Shown piece after piece: positions 11,350 to 22,547 of a DNA stretch of 64,000 nt (its first letter is position 1; every line of letters starts with the position of its first letter). The notes below the pieces were generated by a model. That model made no database searches. It saw only the letters and a list, made by a program, of their open reading frames with translations, and was not told the DNA's origin. Source of the stretch: Lepeophtheirus salmonis (Eukaryota > Arthropoda > Copepoda > Siphonostomatoida > Caligidae); assembly GCF_016086655.4 (NCBI RefSeq), contig NC_052131.2, positions 12,259,940-12,323,939 of the forward strand, read 5' to 3'. The position numbers were made by a program, and so were the translations under genes.

Positions 11350-12547
11350 CCGGGTCGTGAAAAATGAATATACCACTACTATAGATTAATTATTTGAGGT
11401 ATAGTGATTGTAATTCGTAAATTTCCGATGTTTCACGCGACATCTGACTTTTTAAGCTTTCGAAGGAGCTACTTCAATCGCCTCTATCATTTCTGTAGAC
11501 AAAAATAGAAGCAAAAAGAAATCAGATTGCTGCTTTGATTTGTGCCTACCACAGCACACCTGAAATTGTCAAGATTGTTGTGATCAAGAGGTACACCGCC
11601 TACAGGGTCAGAAATTTAAGTGGAGAAAAGCCTTAAACTCGACTCCGCTAGTAGAAGACAGACCAAACTGACCTCAGAAGTGGCCAAGAAGGTGTTTGAG
11701 GCCAATGCAACAATGCCCATAGCCAAATTTCCAACAGGAAGTCAGTGGCTCCCTCCACCGCGTCCAAAGCGATCAAAAGATACTCAGACAGACCATTAAT
11801 GACAAGACGGCAACAAAATGTCCGTTTAAAGAGGGTCAAACGCCTCCTAAACGACCTGAAGCATCATGGCAACCGTATGATCTTCTTCTCGGATGAAAAA
11901 TTATTAACTGTTGACTCTGTCTTCAAAAAGCAGAACAATCGGGTTGTTTGCTTTGAAGACCCTTCTGAAGACCTCTGCCACTTGGTCAGGACGGATGGGC
12001 AGTTGCCCCATCCTGATGAAAGACGTAGGACGCCTTGCCTGACTACTTGGAGATCTTTAAGATCAAGGTACTGCCGTAGGTTCTCAAGATCACGAAGAAG
12101 TAGGGCAAGGCATCCTACGTCTTCCAGCAAGATGGGACACTCGCCCACACAGCCAATGTTGTACATGCTTGGATAGAAGAGAAGATGGAGTTTTGGCCCA
12201 AGAACTTCTGGCCTCCCCACAGCCACGATCTGAATCCTCTGGATTACTATATCTGGTGGCAAGTGGAGTCCAAGGCCTGCAGATCACGTCACAGCAATGT
12301 CACCGACCTGAAGTCCTCGGTGGAGAAGGAGGGGAAACTCATGAGAAAAGGGATACATTACTGGAGTGTGCTCCAACTTCCGCGGCCGCTTGAAGACCGG
12401 TATTGAGGGCAAAGGATGTCAAATTCATTGAGATTGTGTACTTAATAAATGTCTTTATATAATATATCACGTCTGACTTAATTAAGACTCAGGAAGAGCA
12501 AAAGTTTACTCATGTTGATTAGTGAAACATTTGTTTTGACGACCCGG
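11350..12547 (+). mobile_element. mariner-like element, DD36D-spaced group, copy 1
   Basis: The ends are short inverted repeats: left CCGGGTCGTGAAAAATGAAT, right reversed CCGGGTCGTCAAAACAAATG. They are flanked by TA at 11348-11349 and 12548-12549. The length of about 1.2 kb is normal for the superfamily. The inner parts of the two ends differ, so only about nine bases are perfectly inverted. A sister copy sits in the opposite orientation at 55702-56879, sharing similarity through UTRs and coding region. The transposase inside is broken. Confidence 0.88.
11505..12431 (+). pseudogene. mariner-like transposase pseudogene (DD36D spacing)
   Basis: The reading starts at ATA (11505), which aligns with the ATG of the sister copy, so the start codon is mutated. 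The N-terminus EAKRNQIAALI is followed by frameshifts. The segment from 11745 (143 open codons) covers the linker and the first catalytic motif MIFFSDEKLLTVDSVF near 11876. A shifted frame gives SYVFQQDGTLAHTANVVHAW with the second Asp codon at 12131-12133. PHSHDLNPLDYYIWW carries the third Asp at 12242-12244. The two Asp codons are exactly 37 codons apart, leaving 36 residues between them. The C-terminus resembles CSNFRGRLKTGIEGKG and ends at TGA 12429-12431. All three acidic residues remain, but frameshifts and the lost start disable it. Confidence 0.82.
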
Positions 12548-12549
12548 TA

Positions 12550-13560
12550 CGTGTTATAGTTCCCTGGTAAAACCTGGTATTCGGGATTTAATATTGAACG
12601 GAAAAAAAACAATAACTATTAATAGAAAATGATATTTAATATGCGGTAATTTAGTCGTTCATTTGTCACTCCAATGTATTATTGTTCTCCAAAGACATAT
12701 TTCCCACCATGACTAAGGCTAAATTCAAGTTACAAAATGATGAACATGATTTCATTTTTTGTACATATTTAGTTGGTTATAAGAATATTTTTTGTCTAAT
12801 AGAGGCGCTGAGAGTATACTGAATTACTCGATAATTAACTTTGCAGCTTACATGAATTCACCAAAGTCGAAAACTACAAAGATAAAGAAAGACTGCATAC
12901 TTCAAATAAATAAGTCACGTCATTTGGGGTACTTTATACCTCAAAACGGACATTTCTTAATATTTTTTTCTTAGCCTACTTTATTTGAACAAAAATTATC
13001 GTAGTTTCGTTTAAAAAATAAACCTAAATATATTAACGAATAATCACCTAACAGAAAATTGTGAACGGATAAAAATCTTGATATTATAAATATGAAGTAA
13101 TATGGTAAAGTCCAAATGTTCCAGTGAGTGTAAAACCAAGCCTGAGAAAAATACAGTAAGTTGAGAGACGACATATGTGCTGTCAGAGAATACTATAAAT
13201 ATAGTTGTAAATCATTTTATCCTGTATAATTTCTTTTTTTGTAGTTGACAATCTCAACAGCACGAATGATTGAGCAAACATATAAACAGACAAAAAAGGT
13301 ATAATATGACGTTATATATTTTTTACATTAGTATTTACCTCTAGAAAAATAACATTCAACTCTGATTGACTCTAATACTTATAGTTTCAGAAAAAGTTAA
13401 CCAATAACCTTGTATTCTTTAGCGGACGTAAGAATTATAAAAAATATTTATACTCAGAGATAAAATAATACTGAGTAATAATTTGACATAACAACTTAAT
13501 TAGTTCCTTGATGAAGTTCGTAAGTCAAATTAGTTTTACCTAAAATAAATAAAATTAAAA
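12550..13560. other. AT-rich stretch, nothing recognised
   Basis: Short open frames on both strands (12792-12974 plus, 12971-13174 minus) have AT-driven composition and no motif. No repeat boundaries were seen. Confidence 0.4.
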
Positions 13561-13570
13561 AAATAAGCTT

Positions 13571-13612
13571 GAAGTGGTTCTCGTCTTCTAGTTGGCTACT
13601 CTCGACCACCCT
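13571..13612 (-). repeat. possible solo mariner-type end
   Basis: Reversed, this reads TACAGGGTGGTCGAGAGTAG, which starts like the end of the 46.0-kb mariner (TACAGGGTCAT). No partner end or transposase lies next to it, so it may be a solo remnant or chance. Confidence 0.25.
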
Positions 13613-13714
13613 GTATCTTAATATTTTTGTTTTTTGTTTTAGCACTCATATCTAGAAGTACTACTGTATCTTTGTTTTTAAACTTTACCATAGCTGCCAA
13701 TATAAATCCCTTTG

Positions 13715-13895
13715 TTGTCTCTATGCTGTAAGATCTTGTTGATGTAGTCCAAATAGAATTGAGTATACACAATGGAGTATTTTCTGTATAGTTCCTTACT
13801 ATATATGAAATAAGATTTTTGTATATTTCCTTCCTGTCTATTCTGCTTGTATATTATCTAATGAAAAGAGAAGACAGCTCAGCTGCTCTTTTAGT
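13715..13895 (+). repeat. dispersed repeat family B, copy 2
   Basis: It contains TAAGATCTTGTTGATGTAGT and CAAATAGAATTGAGTATACA (near 13725-13765) and then GACAGCTCAGCTGCTCTTTT near 13874, in the order seen in other family B copies. A run of about 21 A residues follows at about 13934, but similar tails are not seen at the same point in other copies. Confidence 0.5.
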
Positions 13896-13954
13896 GTCAT
13901 ATATAATAATTGCACTGGGACACGAATTCAAGCAAAAAAAAAAAAAAAAAAAAA

Positions 13955-14930
13955 TTATCCTTGAGCCCAAAATCTAAAACTGATTTCCGTTTCTACTTCA
14001 GTGGTCTGAGTTCTGAAATATCTATATTTATATTAATTTGGGAACATTATCGTTCTGAGTCATTTTTTACTCTTAAGAAAATCACTATTTATTAAGAGTA
14101 CGAACAATAAAACTAATGTGAAAGTGTCTTTATTGATTGTGTATCTAGTTCTGAACTTGATAAATTTCCTTTTTTATCGTGAAAATTGATGAAAAACGAC
14201 ACTCTTGTTTAGTTTGCTTTAACTTACTAACAAATGGTTACCCGGCGTTACTTAGACCATCAAAGGCTCTGTTAAAAAGCGTTCTCTTCTTTGAAGGCAT
14301 AGGTGAAAAACAGAAAGGGCTAAGTTGAATTTATTCGTGATTTTATCGGGTTTTGCTGGAAATACTCACGTGGTCTTTAAAGGCTTTATTATAATATGGT
14401 TTAATATTGAATCTTGGCTCACTGCATGGGTGTTTTGTTGTTGTTGAGAAAGATCAAGAAAATCTATTTACTACTACTGGGAAGTTAATTGCCTCAACGC
14501 CTCTTACAAGGTTAATAAGGAGGGAGCGGGAGATTGCATTGACAAAGGTCAATGATTTTTCTTCTGTATTATTATGAAAAGAGAAAAAATTATTTTATTA
14601 ATTTTAAACAACATAACAACATATAAACATTAAAAAAAGTCTAAATTAGAATCCATCTTTTATTTTTGTCAAAATTTGTCAAATCGAAATTCGCAAAGAA
14701 AATTGCAAAAACAAAAAGTAGTTAATGGGATATATTGAGATGGTAAAGATGAACACAAACCCACCAGATTGTGTTTGTACTTGCAGAAACAAAAAGTTAT
14801 ACAGAATAATATCGTCGAAAAAATAACGCTTGACAACTTGTTCATTTGTACAAATATTGCAAAATGTTCAAAAAGTTGAAAAATACTATATAATACTGTT
14901 AAGGTGTAAAATTTTATGTCTAAAATGCAT
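13955..14930. other. mostly non-coding stretch with a weak open frame
   Basis: A plus-strand frame of about 59 codons (about 14398-14574) reads partly as TTGKLIASTPLTRLIRRERE before a stop. It has no start codon of its own and no recognised family; it may be a decayed mobile element. The rest shows nothing. Confidence 0.25.
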
Positions 14931-14934
14931 TTTT

Positions 14935-15340
14935 AGGGTATTTCTTCTTAAAAGTTTTAAATAGACGTTTAATGAAAAAAAGAGAGAAAAAAATTGAAAA
15001 TTATTCAGAAAATTACAGTTACTTCGGTTAAACATCAATTTTTCTGAGTCATATTTATATGAAAACGAATTTTCAGACAATTTTCTTCAAAATATATTTT
15101 ATCTACTAATCCAATATTCAATTAAAACTGCTACTTTCGTCGATTTCTTTTTTTACCCATTACTTTTTTGATTTTGAGCAAATTTAGAAAACTTCCGTAT
15201 TAGTATAGTTGTTTTTGTGACGCCTGGGCACTTTTTTGATCTACAACTCAACCCCCTATCTTTTCTCCTTGATCTCTAAAAACAGTTGTTGTGTTTTTGG
15301 GTATTGAATAATCCCCATATATGACTCCCTACTACTATTC
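14935..15340 (-). repeat. dispersed repeat family A, copy 2
   Basis: Reversed, this segment aligns over about 400 bp with 6327-6755. Conserved blocks include ACCCAAAAACACAACAACTG near 15300, AAAACAACTATACTAAT near 15210, TTTTCTAAATTTGCTCAAAA near 15190, and ATATTGGATTAGTAGATAAA near 15115. Similarity stops at about 15340, so this copy lacks the GTGTGT-containing start of copy 1. A 64-codon frame on the minus strand (14886-15080) lies in it and looks incidental. Confidence 0.6.
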
Positions 15341-17875
15341 TTATTGTATAAAATAATTGACTGGACGTGGCATATGTAAATATAATAATGTAAGAAATTA
15401 AAAATAACATACTATAACATTTGAGTAAATGGTTTTAGTTTTCATTCGTTTGGATCGATCTTAATTGATTAAGGACTGAAATACTTCCATGTTATTTAAG
15501 AATTAGGACCAAAGAAGAGATCTGAGATACTTTATCTTCAACATGAGATGCTCAATTTCGTAAATATACGGGGATGATGATCTGATGAAAATTTATCGTA
15601 AGAAGAAAACCAAACCAAACAACAATAAGTTTCATACGAGAGTAGAGTAGATTTCTTCCTTGGGTAGGAATCTATTCATATAGGTATATATAACAATGAA
15701 TATATTCAAGTTTTGAAACTATGCCAGGATCCATTCACGTTTAGATATAAGACTCTGGATATGAAATATAAAATACGGTATGTTATTTACAAATTGTTAC
15801 TTCAACGATTATAAATTATTACATTAAAACTAAAATGTATATATAGAAAAACTCATTAAAACAATTGAATCTTTCTAAGAGAAACAATTTGATATTTAGA
15901 TGTGCTTTTAATTTGACAATTGCTAAATTTTAAGATAATTTTTCAATCAATAAGCCCGAAAGAAGTGGAGGTCTATGTTTTAGAGCCAAAGGGAGACTCA
16001 CATTCCGAATTTCAGGAGGGACGACGGGATGAACTATCTGACCCAATAAAGGAGTAAAGTGGGCTCCTTCCTTGGAAATGCAATACCTTGAGTGAAAAAA
16101 TGAAGAGATCCATTCACGATGAGTAGATAATTTTAATATTTCAAATATGGTTGACAATTAGTTAATATTTTATTTGAGTTTGTAGACAGTACTTATTATT
16201 ATTTATTACGGGCATGACCTATTGAAATTGAATGATGATAATTTTCCCTATTTGCTAGAACACATCCATTAAAAATGGGATCACTTAAAAAATACAAAAT
16301 CGAACAAAAATCCTTGGAGATGCATATTTTTCAATAGATCTTTTTTTAAATTAAACATTGAATATTTTTCTATAATATAAGCTATGATATTTCTTATCAC
16401 CATTAATGATGAATAAATTATAAAAGTCTAAAGAAAAGTCATAAAAAGGGATATATATCAACTTTAGAACAAGATACACAATCAACAAAAAAAACACTCT
16501 CACCTAAGTTTATTAGTCATACTTTTAATTTTGTTATTGTCTTAAAGGTAAAATGACTGTATAATAATAGCTCCGATTGCTATAATCCCAGATATTTTAG
16601 AATTCAGACCACTGGAGTAAAAACTGAGATCCATTTTGGATTCTGTACTCACACATAAATTCTTGTTTCGATTTGAATTCATTTGTAAAAAATTTCCCCG
16701 TCCAATTGTTCCCTGGTGAATTAATAATGGTGAATAAAGTTTTATATTGTTAAAGTATTCTTTTTATGTACATAGTGTTGGAGTGGTTAAACACGCCCAA
16801 GGAATAATATTTGAAGGAGAGTAACAGATAAACATGATCTAGAATTCTATGGTAGTACATAAATTATTCAAGGGATAAAGTGGACATACAAAAAATTCGA
16901 CATCAACGACATAAATATAAGAGGGTCATTAATTTTCTCATCTACGCATTCAGGGAAAACTTAAAATTAAAATATATACATTGAGAGTGGACAATGTTTA
17001 GGAATATACCATATGAATGAAGAATAAGGTTTTTATCTTTTAAATTTGTTCAGAGCATTACCAATATACATGAATTACTAGATATATGGATGAGTGAAAA
17101 TTTTATAAGTCAACCAAATCTCAGAAGCTCACCTTTTTCTATTAATAATAACGAAGGAAAAATATTTGAACTCTTTGGTAGTCCTTCATAAATACATTGA
17201 ATGATGACATAAATAAATAGTTAAAAAAACAAACAAAATGTAAATTTTTTAAACAGGGAGTGAGCTGCAAGTCTTACATTGGAATATTTTGGATTTAAAA
17301 AATTGATGTAAATATTTATAAACAATATAAATATAACTGACTATAATCCGTATAAATATTCTAAATTCATTTTATTTTAAATTTTATAACAGTATTTTTT
17401 ATTATAAAAATAGATGCCATTTACATGAATAGTTCTTTTTTGTAAAATTGGAAAAGTTGCTTGAAAAGATGTTTAGAGCATAAGAAGCTTCTTTTCATCA
17501 ATTTCCTTGAAAAAATGGAGAGCTTTGAAAGTAGTAATTTATTTATTGTTTTATATAATAATACTAAAAATTAAATAATTAAAAAAACTTTATTATACAA
17601 TAACTATCAAACACAACCAACAAGAAGTTTTAAAAATATATTACAGTTCTAAAAAATTGTATTATAAAGGTATAAAAAATGATCATCACTATATTATACA
17701 CAAATTTCTTTATTTGGTTAGGTTTTGAGGTTTAAAATAAAATAATTAGAGACTATTTAGAAAAAATTATGTAAATAGTAGGGCTATAGTTGAATTAATA
17801 TAATATTAACGTTTTTAAAATGACAATTTTAACGTTTAATTGGATTGTATCCCGTTGTTCCGATCGTTTATAATA
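15341..17875. other. AT-rich stretch with one GC-richer open patch
   Basis: At 15930-16157 both strands are open for 50 to 75 codons. The minus strand reads YCISKEGAHFTPLLGQIVHP; the plus strand reads SPKEVEVYVLEPKGDSHSEF. This could be a small exon or a relic, and I cannot say which strand. The rest shows no gene or repeat. Confidence 0.3.
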
Positions 17876-17879
17876 GGTA

Positions 17880-18091
17880 TCCATATTTATCATATTTCTA
17901 ACTTTCTTGAAATATTGATGAAGCAAAGTTATTGTAAGTTTCTTGGGTTCTTGGGTAAGTTAGGATCAACAGTAAAGGAAACGACAAAGGAGGACCTTGC
18001 TTTTTAAAAGTTTCTGGAGTCATGACCAAAGGATGATAGTAAGGTTTGTAATTAATGGGATAAGGAAAATCACTGAGGAAGTGTCATTGAG
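17880..18091 (-). CDS. possible exon, unknown (weak)
   Basis: On the minus strand an acceptor-like ACACTTCCTCAG is followed by an open frame of about 60 codons. It includes FPYPINYKPYYHPLVMTPET and a Pro/Tyr-rich continuation, ending in a stop near 17905. Proline/tyrosine-rich stretches occur in cuticular and other secreted proteins, but there is no diagnostic motif. It lies about 400 bp downstream, in the same orientation, of the possible exon at 18460-18640. Confidence 0.22.
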
Positions 18092-18459
18092 AGACTTATT
18101 TCATGGTTGGTGAGGGAAACCATCCCACCGGACAACCGGGAAATCCCTATAACATTATAAGGCTATTGCTGAATAGAATATAATATATCTTCCTACGCTT
18201 ATGCTGATAACTCTTCCTCGAAAACCTCAACGTGTGTGATCATTTATAAAGATACCGTAGATATAGTCATATATGTTGACGTTGTAGTACGTAAATTAGG
18301 GAAACTCGTGCACTAATGATCCTGATATGTATCCAGCTACATAGATAATTTAATCCTTCCTTCATGAATTTTAAGGTTAGAAAATACCATCCAAATTAAT
18401 GAGGGGTCAGGTGGTGTTTTTCATCTTCCTCTCATTAAAGTCCTTCCCTAAGGAAGGTG

Positions 18460-18640
18460 ATATCCTTCACCATTATAACTAAGGAAATACACTTGCTGTC
18501 TCCTAGTAAAATTGGACATCTTGAATCCCATATGACGACAATGAAGTAGATACTTATCTGCCTCGTGATTTCCAGAAGAAATAAGGACTCCCGAAGACTT
18601 GCTGCTGTTCAGGAACTGATTCCTTTACTTTTTACGAGTC
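18460..18640 (-). CDS. possible exon, unknown (weak)
   Basis: The minus strand is open for about 60 codons, including FLNSSKSSGVLISSGNHEAD and YLLHCRHMGFKMSNFTRRQ, with a possible donor (GGTGAAGG) near the end. No family is recognised. The amino-acid mix is not the Lys/Asn/Ile/Phe bias of random AT-rich frames, which is the only support. Confidence 0.22.
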
Positions 18641-18724
18641 ACACACATGTAATTAATGGCATTATTAAAAGTCCTAAGTATCACAACAGTAATAAACAAT
18701 ATCCTTTGAATAAATAACTGAAAA

Positions 18725-18935
18725 GGTGAGCTTTAGAGGTTGCGTCATACGGAGAATGACTTGTATTTTCTTTCTTTCTTTCTTTCCATCTCTCTTAGGG
18801 CTGCTCACAGCTAATTTAATAAAACGTCATTACGGCTAAGCTGCTCTACTCTCTAACATTCTTCAAATTGAGAGGGTTACCACGTTAATTTTTGGTTTCT
18901 TTTTTTTAGTAAGCCAGCAGGACATAAAATATTCA
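18725..18935 (+). repeat. dispersed repeat family B, copy 3
   Basis: This 3' portion includes CAGCTAATTTAATAAAACGT near 18809, ACGGCTAAGCTGCTCTACT near 18832, GGGTTACCACGTTAATTTTT near 18874 and TTTTTTTTAGTAAGCCAGC near 18899. These match the copy at 38.8 kb and the reversed copy at 52.7 kb. It includes a (TTTC)n microsatellite at about 18766-18787. The 5' half with the AGAGTAGAATTGA landmark is not recognisable. Confidence 0.55.
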
Positions 18936-20534
18936 TCATTGTCTATGTAGTAAGAAAACATAATATTGACCATTGTCAACGTGTCATCCCGCTCCCTCCT
19001 AGGCTCAAGCAACGCAGAGTAACTCATTGCTGGTAATATAAATTTTAGCAATACAGACAAAACCTGAAGTAGTTGTTATATATGTTACTGTAAGCATCAT
19101 TAATAGATTGAAGACTTTTTTATCATTATATGTTATGGCTGTGAATTCATATTCTGAGGAAGTATTTGGAAAATATAATATTATATTTTGTGGAATGTGA
19201 GGATATATAATTTCTAGATTAATAAATAATTAACAAACAAGACATGTGCTATAGAGAATAGGACATCTCCCATTTCTCTTAGATCTCCCTTTTTTCACAT
19301 TCATCGTTAGCGTAGATAAATAATAAGAACACATTCCTTAAAGCAACAATAATTAATTATAGAATTGTTTAACAACTCAGAAACTATGAACTATGAAAAA
19401 TGGACATAGGAAGAAAGGAAAAATTAAAAAACAAAACAAAAAAAACCCGGGGAAGTAACGTAGGGTTATGTATTAATATGTACTTATGTGGGCGTTGGAG
19501 TCATATTTTGGTAATGTTTGTTGTTAAAAAAAAGCAAAGAATATCTATCCAATAGGATATTAAAATCTTAGGACAAAGATTAATAATATTTATAGCTTTT
19601 TGGAAGTTTTATATTCGAATGAAAATAATTTGGTGAAGGGAGTAAAAATTCATTCCAAAATTTACAATCCTAAATATATGAATATTTTATAATTTTATTT
19701 ACTTCTAACGAAGTTACTCTTAAAAAACTACTTTTTTAAAGTAGAATTTGTTAGTACCACTAAACATAATTTGCTTTCTTACTAAAAACGAGGAAAAAAA
19801 ACACAAATAAATACATTTTTTTATGACCTTGTTATAAATCATGAACATTCATTTCCTATAATTTTTTTATGAGAAGCTAAAATTCACTTGTATAAAGGTA
19901 ATAATAGTTTGAAATTTATGTTTTCTTCATATATTAAGTACTTTACTTTCACTTATCATTAAATGTTTGTGTCCAGAATTTTAGTCCCATCGAAAAAATT
20001 AATTTCTTGTTTGTATTAGAATATTCAGTAATTACTTTGAACTATCTCATATATTTCTTCCTTATTATTCCCAAAAATGATATCGCCAACAAAAAATAAT
20101 TAGAAAAAACAAACTCGTATCAAAAAATACTTTTACGAGACTAAAATAAACCTATTATATTTCGAATACTTTCATATAAAAAAGAAACCAACGTCAATTG
20201 ACTATTTTAAAAGTTAAAAAATAAGAAAAAGTCCCAGAATATGTCATTGCATTATCCATATTTTTTTGTGGGAATTTCCCAAAATACAAGAAACTTTTGA
20301 GTCTGCTACAAAAATCCTAAGGAGACTTAATTATGATGCCGAAAAAGAAGATTTTTGGCATGTTCTCTTTAAAAAAAATATGATGAAAATTGACGCTATA
20401 ATTACCAAAATTGGGTAAAGGATTTATGCAAAAGAGATGTAATAAAGAAAATATGGATAATGCAATTACTTTTTTACAGGTATAATACATAACTACAATT
20501 GACTAACATAACAACTTTTCGGATACGCTATGTC
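18936..20534. other. AT-rich stretch with one weak exon-like frame
   Basis: At 20291-20414 (plus) an open frame reads SATKILRRLNYDAEKEDFWH between an AG and a GTAAAG donor-like site. No family is recognised and the acceptor lacks a clear pyrimidine tract, so I do not call it a gene. Nothing else seen. Confidence 0.25.
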
Positions 20535-20900
20535 ACTGACTTGCAACTAGTCAGCTCAACGTTTTCCAGAATATTTTGACAGGCGGCTTAAATCAGGAAG
20601 TATTTGCTAAATGTGGGAACTATATGGGACTTACCATCGACCTTACTCTACATTATCAATTCAAAGGGGTTAAGATTAGGTAAATATGGAGACCAATGTT
20701 TCTAAAAATGTTCAAAACTATCTTTGCACTACTCTTTCAAACATTTGCAGTCTGGGCTGAGATTCTATCTGTCTGGAATATTTCTTCTGACAAATTGCTG
20801 TTGCAACATTTCTGACTTAAATACAAAATTTTCAAAGCACAATGAAATTAAAATTAATGGTACTCTAATTCGGGAAATTGCCCGAATATCAAAATGTGGA
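20535..20900 (-). pseudogene. Tc1-like transposase fragment
   Basis: Minus-strand frames give FQTDRISAQTAN, with the second catalytic Asp at codon 20769-20767, matching FQQDxAxxHTA of Tc1-type transposases. A shifted frame gives HWSPYLPNLNPFELI, matching WPPYSPDLNPIE with the Glu codon at 20662-20660, then SKVDGKS and a decayed C-terminus. The final Glu, rather than Asp, points to a DDE (Tc1-like) enzyme, unlike the mariner-type copies elsewhere in the window. No inverted ends were found. Several frameshifts and stops. Confidence 0.6.
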
Positions 20901-21213
20901 TCTTTATTTTCTTCACGTAATATTACATTTTTGCTGGATATGAGAAACTCTAGAATGGGGTGGGGGGAGGGGGTATCTAAGGCTATAGACCAAGTAGAGA
21001 AACGAAAATCAATATTTGTACAAAGTATAAGTATTTATCGTAAATATGCCTGAAGAGTGGAGTATAAATAAATGAATATTACTCTTAAACTAACTACGCA
21101 GCCTCCTTTAATTTACCCTTTTAAATAAATTAACCAGGTGCATTCTGGGGAAGAAACAAATTGCATAACATGATTAAGGGAAATAACACAGCATGATAAA
21201 GTGACATCATCGG

Positions 21214-21568
21214 TAGTGTTGTGTAGGTTGTTATTTAGGACCAAGTACCGCAGTCCAGTCCAGTCCCACTTGTAGGTCCTTGAAGAAGGTAAAATTGATC
21301 CCCTGTGACCTCAATGAGGGTTTTTTTCTTTTTATTACTAATCCCTTATATAATAGACTATATTATATAACTAAGTAACAATATAATATGTTCGTGTTAT
21401 TGTGAAAAATCATATTTTTTGCAAGATATGTGCAATAATCTTAATACATATTTCATATATCTTATTTGCCTTAATAATCCATCCATATTTTTATTAAAAA
21501 TTCCAAGGACCGATAGTTAAAGACAGGTCCTAGACCGGACCGAATAAATAAGGACCGACACAACACTA
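21214..21568. mobile_element. hAT-type MITE with 8-bp target duplication
   Basis: Both ends read inward TAGTGTTGTG (10 bp perfect), continuing with related sequence (TAGGTTGTTATTTA left, TCGGTCCTTATTTA right). The flanks are ATCATCGG (21206-21213) and ATCATCTG (21569-21576), matching at 7 of 8 bases; 8 bp is the target duplication of hAT elements. Subterminal GGACC and TAGGACC motifs recur in both orientations. The 355-bp length and absence of coding make it non-autonomous. A related but degraded copy lies at 9660. Confidence 0.8.
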
Positions 21569-21576
21569 ATCATCTG

Positions 21577-22545
21577 TGTTATAATATAAAAGAACATCTT
21601 ACTTGGGGAAAAAGAAATGAGTACTACCTCAACCTAACAGTCATGTTTCGCCACTTTGTTTTAAAGGCGAAAGTGTAGTTAGATTAACAGAGTTTCAAAC
21701 TTTTACTCATATCTTAAACAACGCTTTTTTTCCGTTAAACAATCCATCAATGTATGACATTAATGAAAGAAAATACATGAGTAGGTACCTAGATTATGCA
21801 TTTAAAATTATATTTGGAAAAATACCTAATACTAAATAACTATATTGTAATTTTAATTAGATTTTGAGTTCATTCCGGAAGTACATCACTTAGAATAGTA
21901 CTTTCATATTTTCCTTGAAACCATTGCATAACATGAAAATGGATTTCTTTGTACGGTTGTTTTTTCAGTAAAAATATTTTTGGAAATCAATCTTCTTTTA
22001 ATTTTCCTTGTGAGTGTCTCAAATTATGGATGAATATATAAATATTATTATATAATATACCTTCATAATGTATTTATGTAATTAGAAATCAAGTCATAAC
22101 AGTATTAATACAGATATAATTATTCTTAATTGGCTTATATATGCCTATACATATGAACTAATTGAGTTGATTAAATAATTGATTACCTCATTTCATTGAA
22201 GTAAATCTAAATAATTAAATTTAACTATGACATTAGTTTGTATTTTAATATAATATATAGTGAACCTTTACTCAATCATGGTTCGTTACTCGCAGGTTCA
22301 ATTATTCTTGATTTTATTTTTGAAGTACATTTACTGTTTATTCGTGGAATTTTAATTTTTAGTTGGTATACGTGCATATTATATTGTCAAATTGTATTAG
22401 TTAATTTTTGTAAGAAAATAAAGAATTTCCTACTGATATATCTCCCTAAAATTAGGAATAACTTATCAGTCATAAGAGACTGATAAAGGTATGATAAAGG
22501 AATCGAATGGTGAAAAAAATTAGGGAGAGCACATCAACCTCAAGA
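21577..22545. other. AT-rich stretch, nothing recognised
   Basis: An 81-codon hydrophobic frame at 22238-22483 (plus) ends just before the Helitron fragment but has no motif and is probably chance. Confidence 0.35.
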
Positions 22546-22547
22546 GC

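Noticed and set aside
11864..12262. 132-codon minus-strand frame
   Set aside because: It is the antisense shadow of the plus-strand mariner transposase, which explains all recognisable motifs.
20955..20975. G-rich run as a possible G-quadruplex
   Set aside because: Only three G-runs are clearly separated, so the canonical four-run pattern is not met; no gene context.
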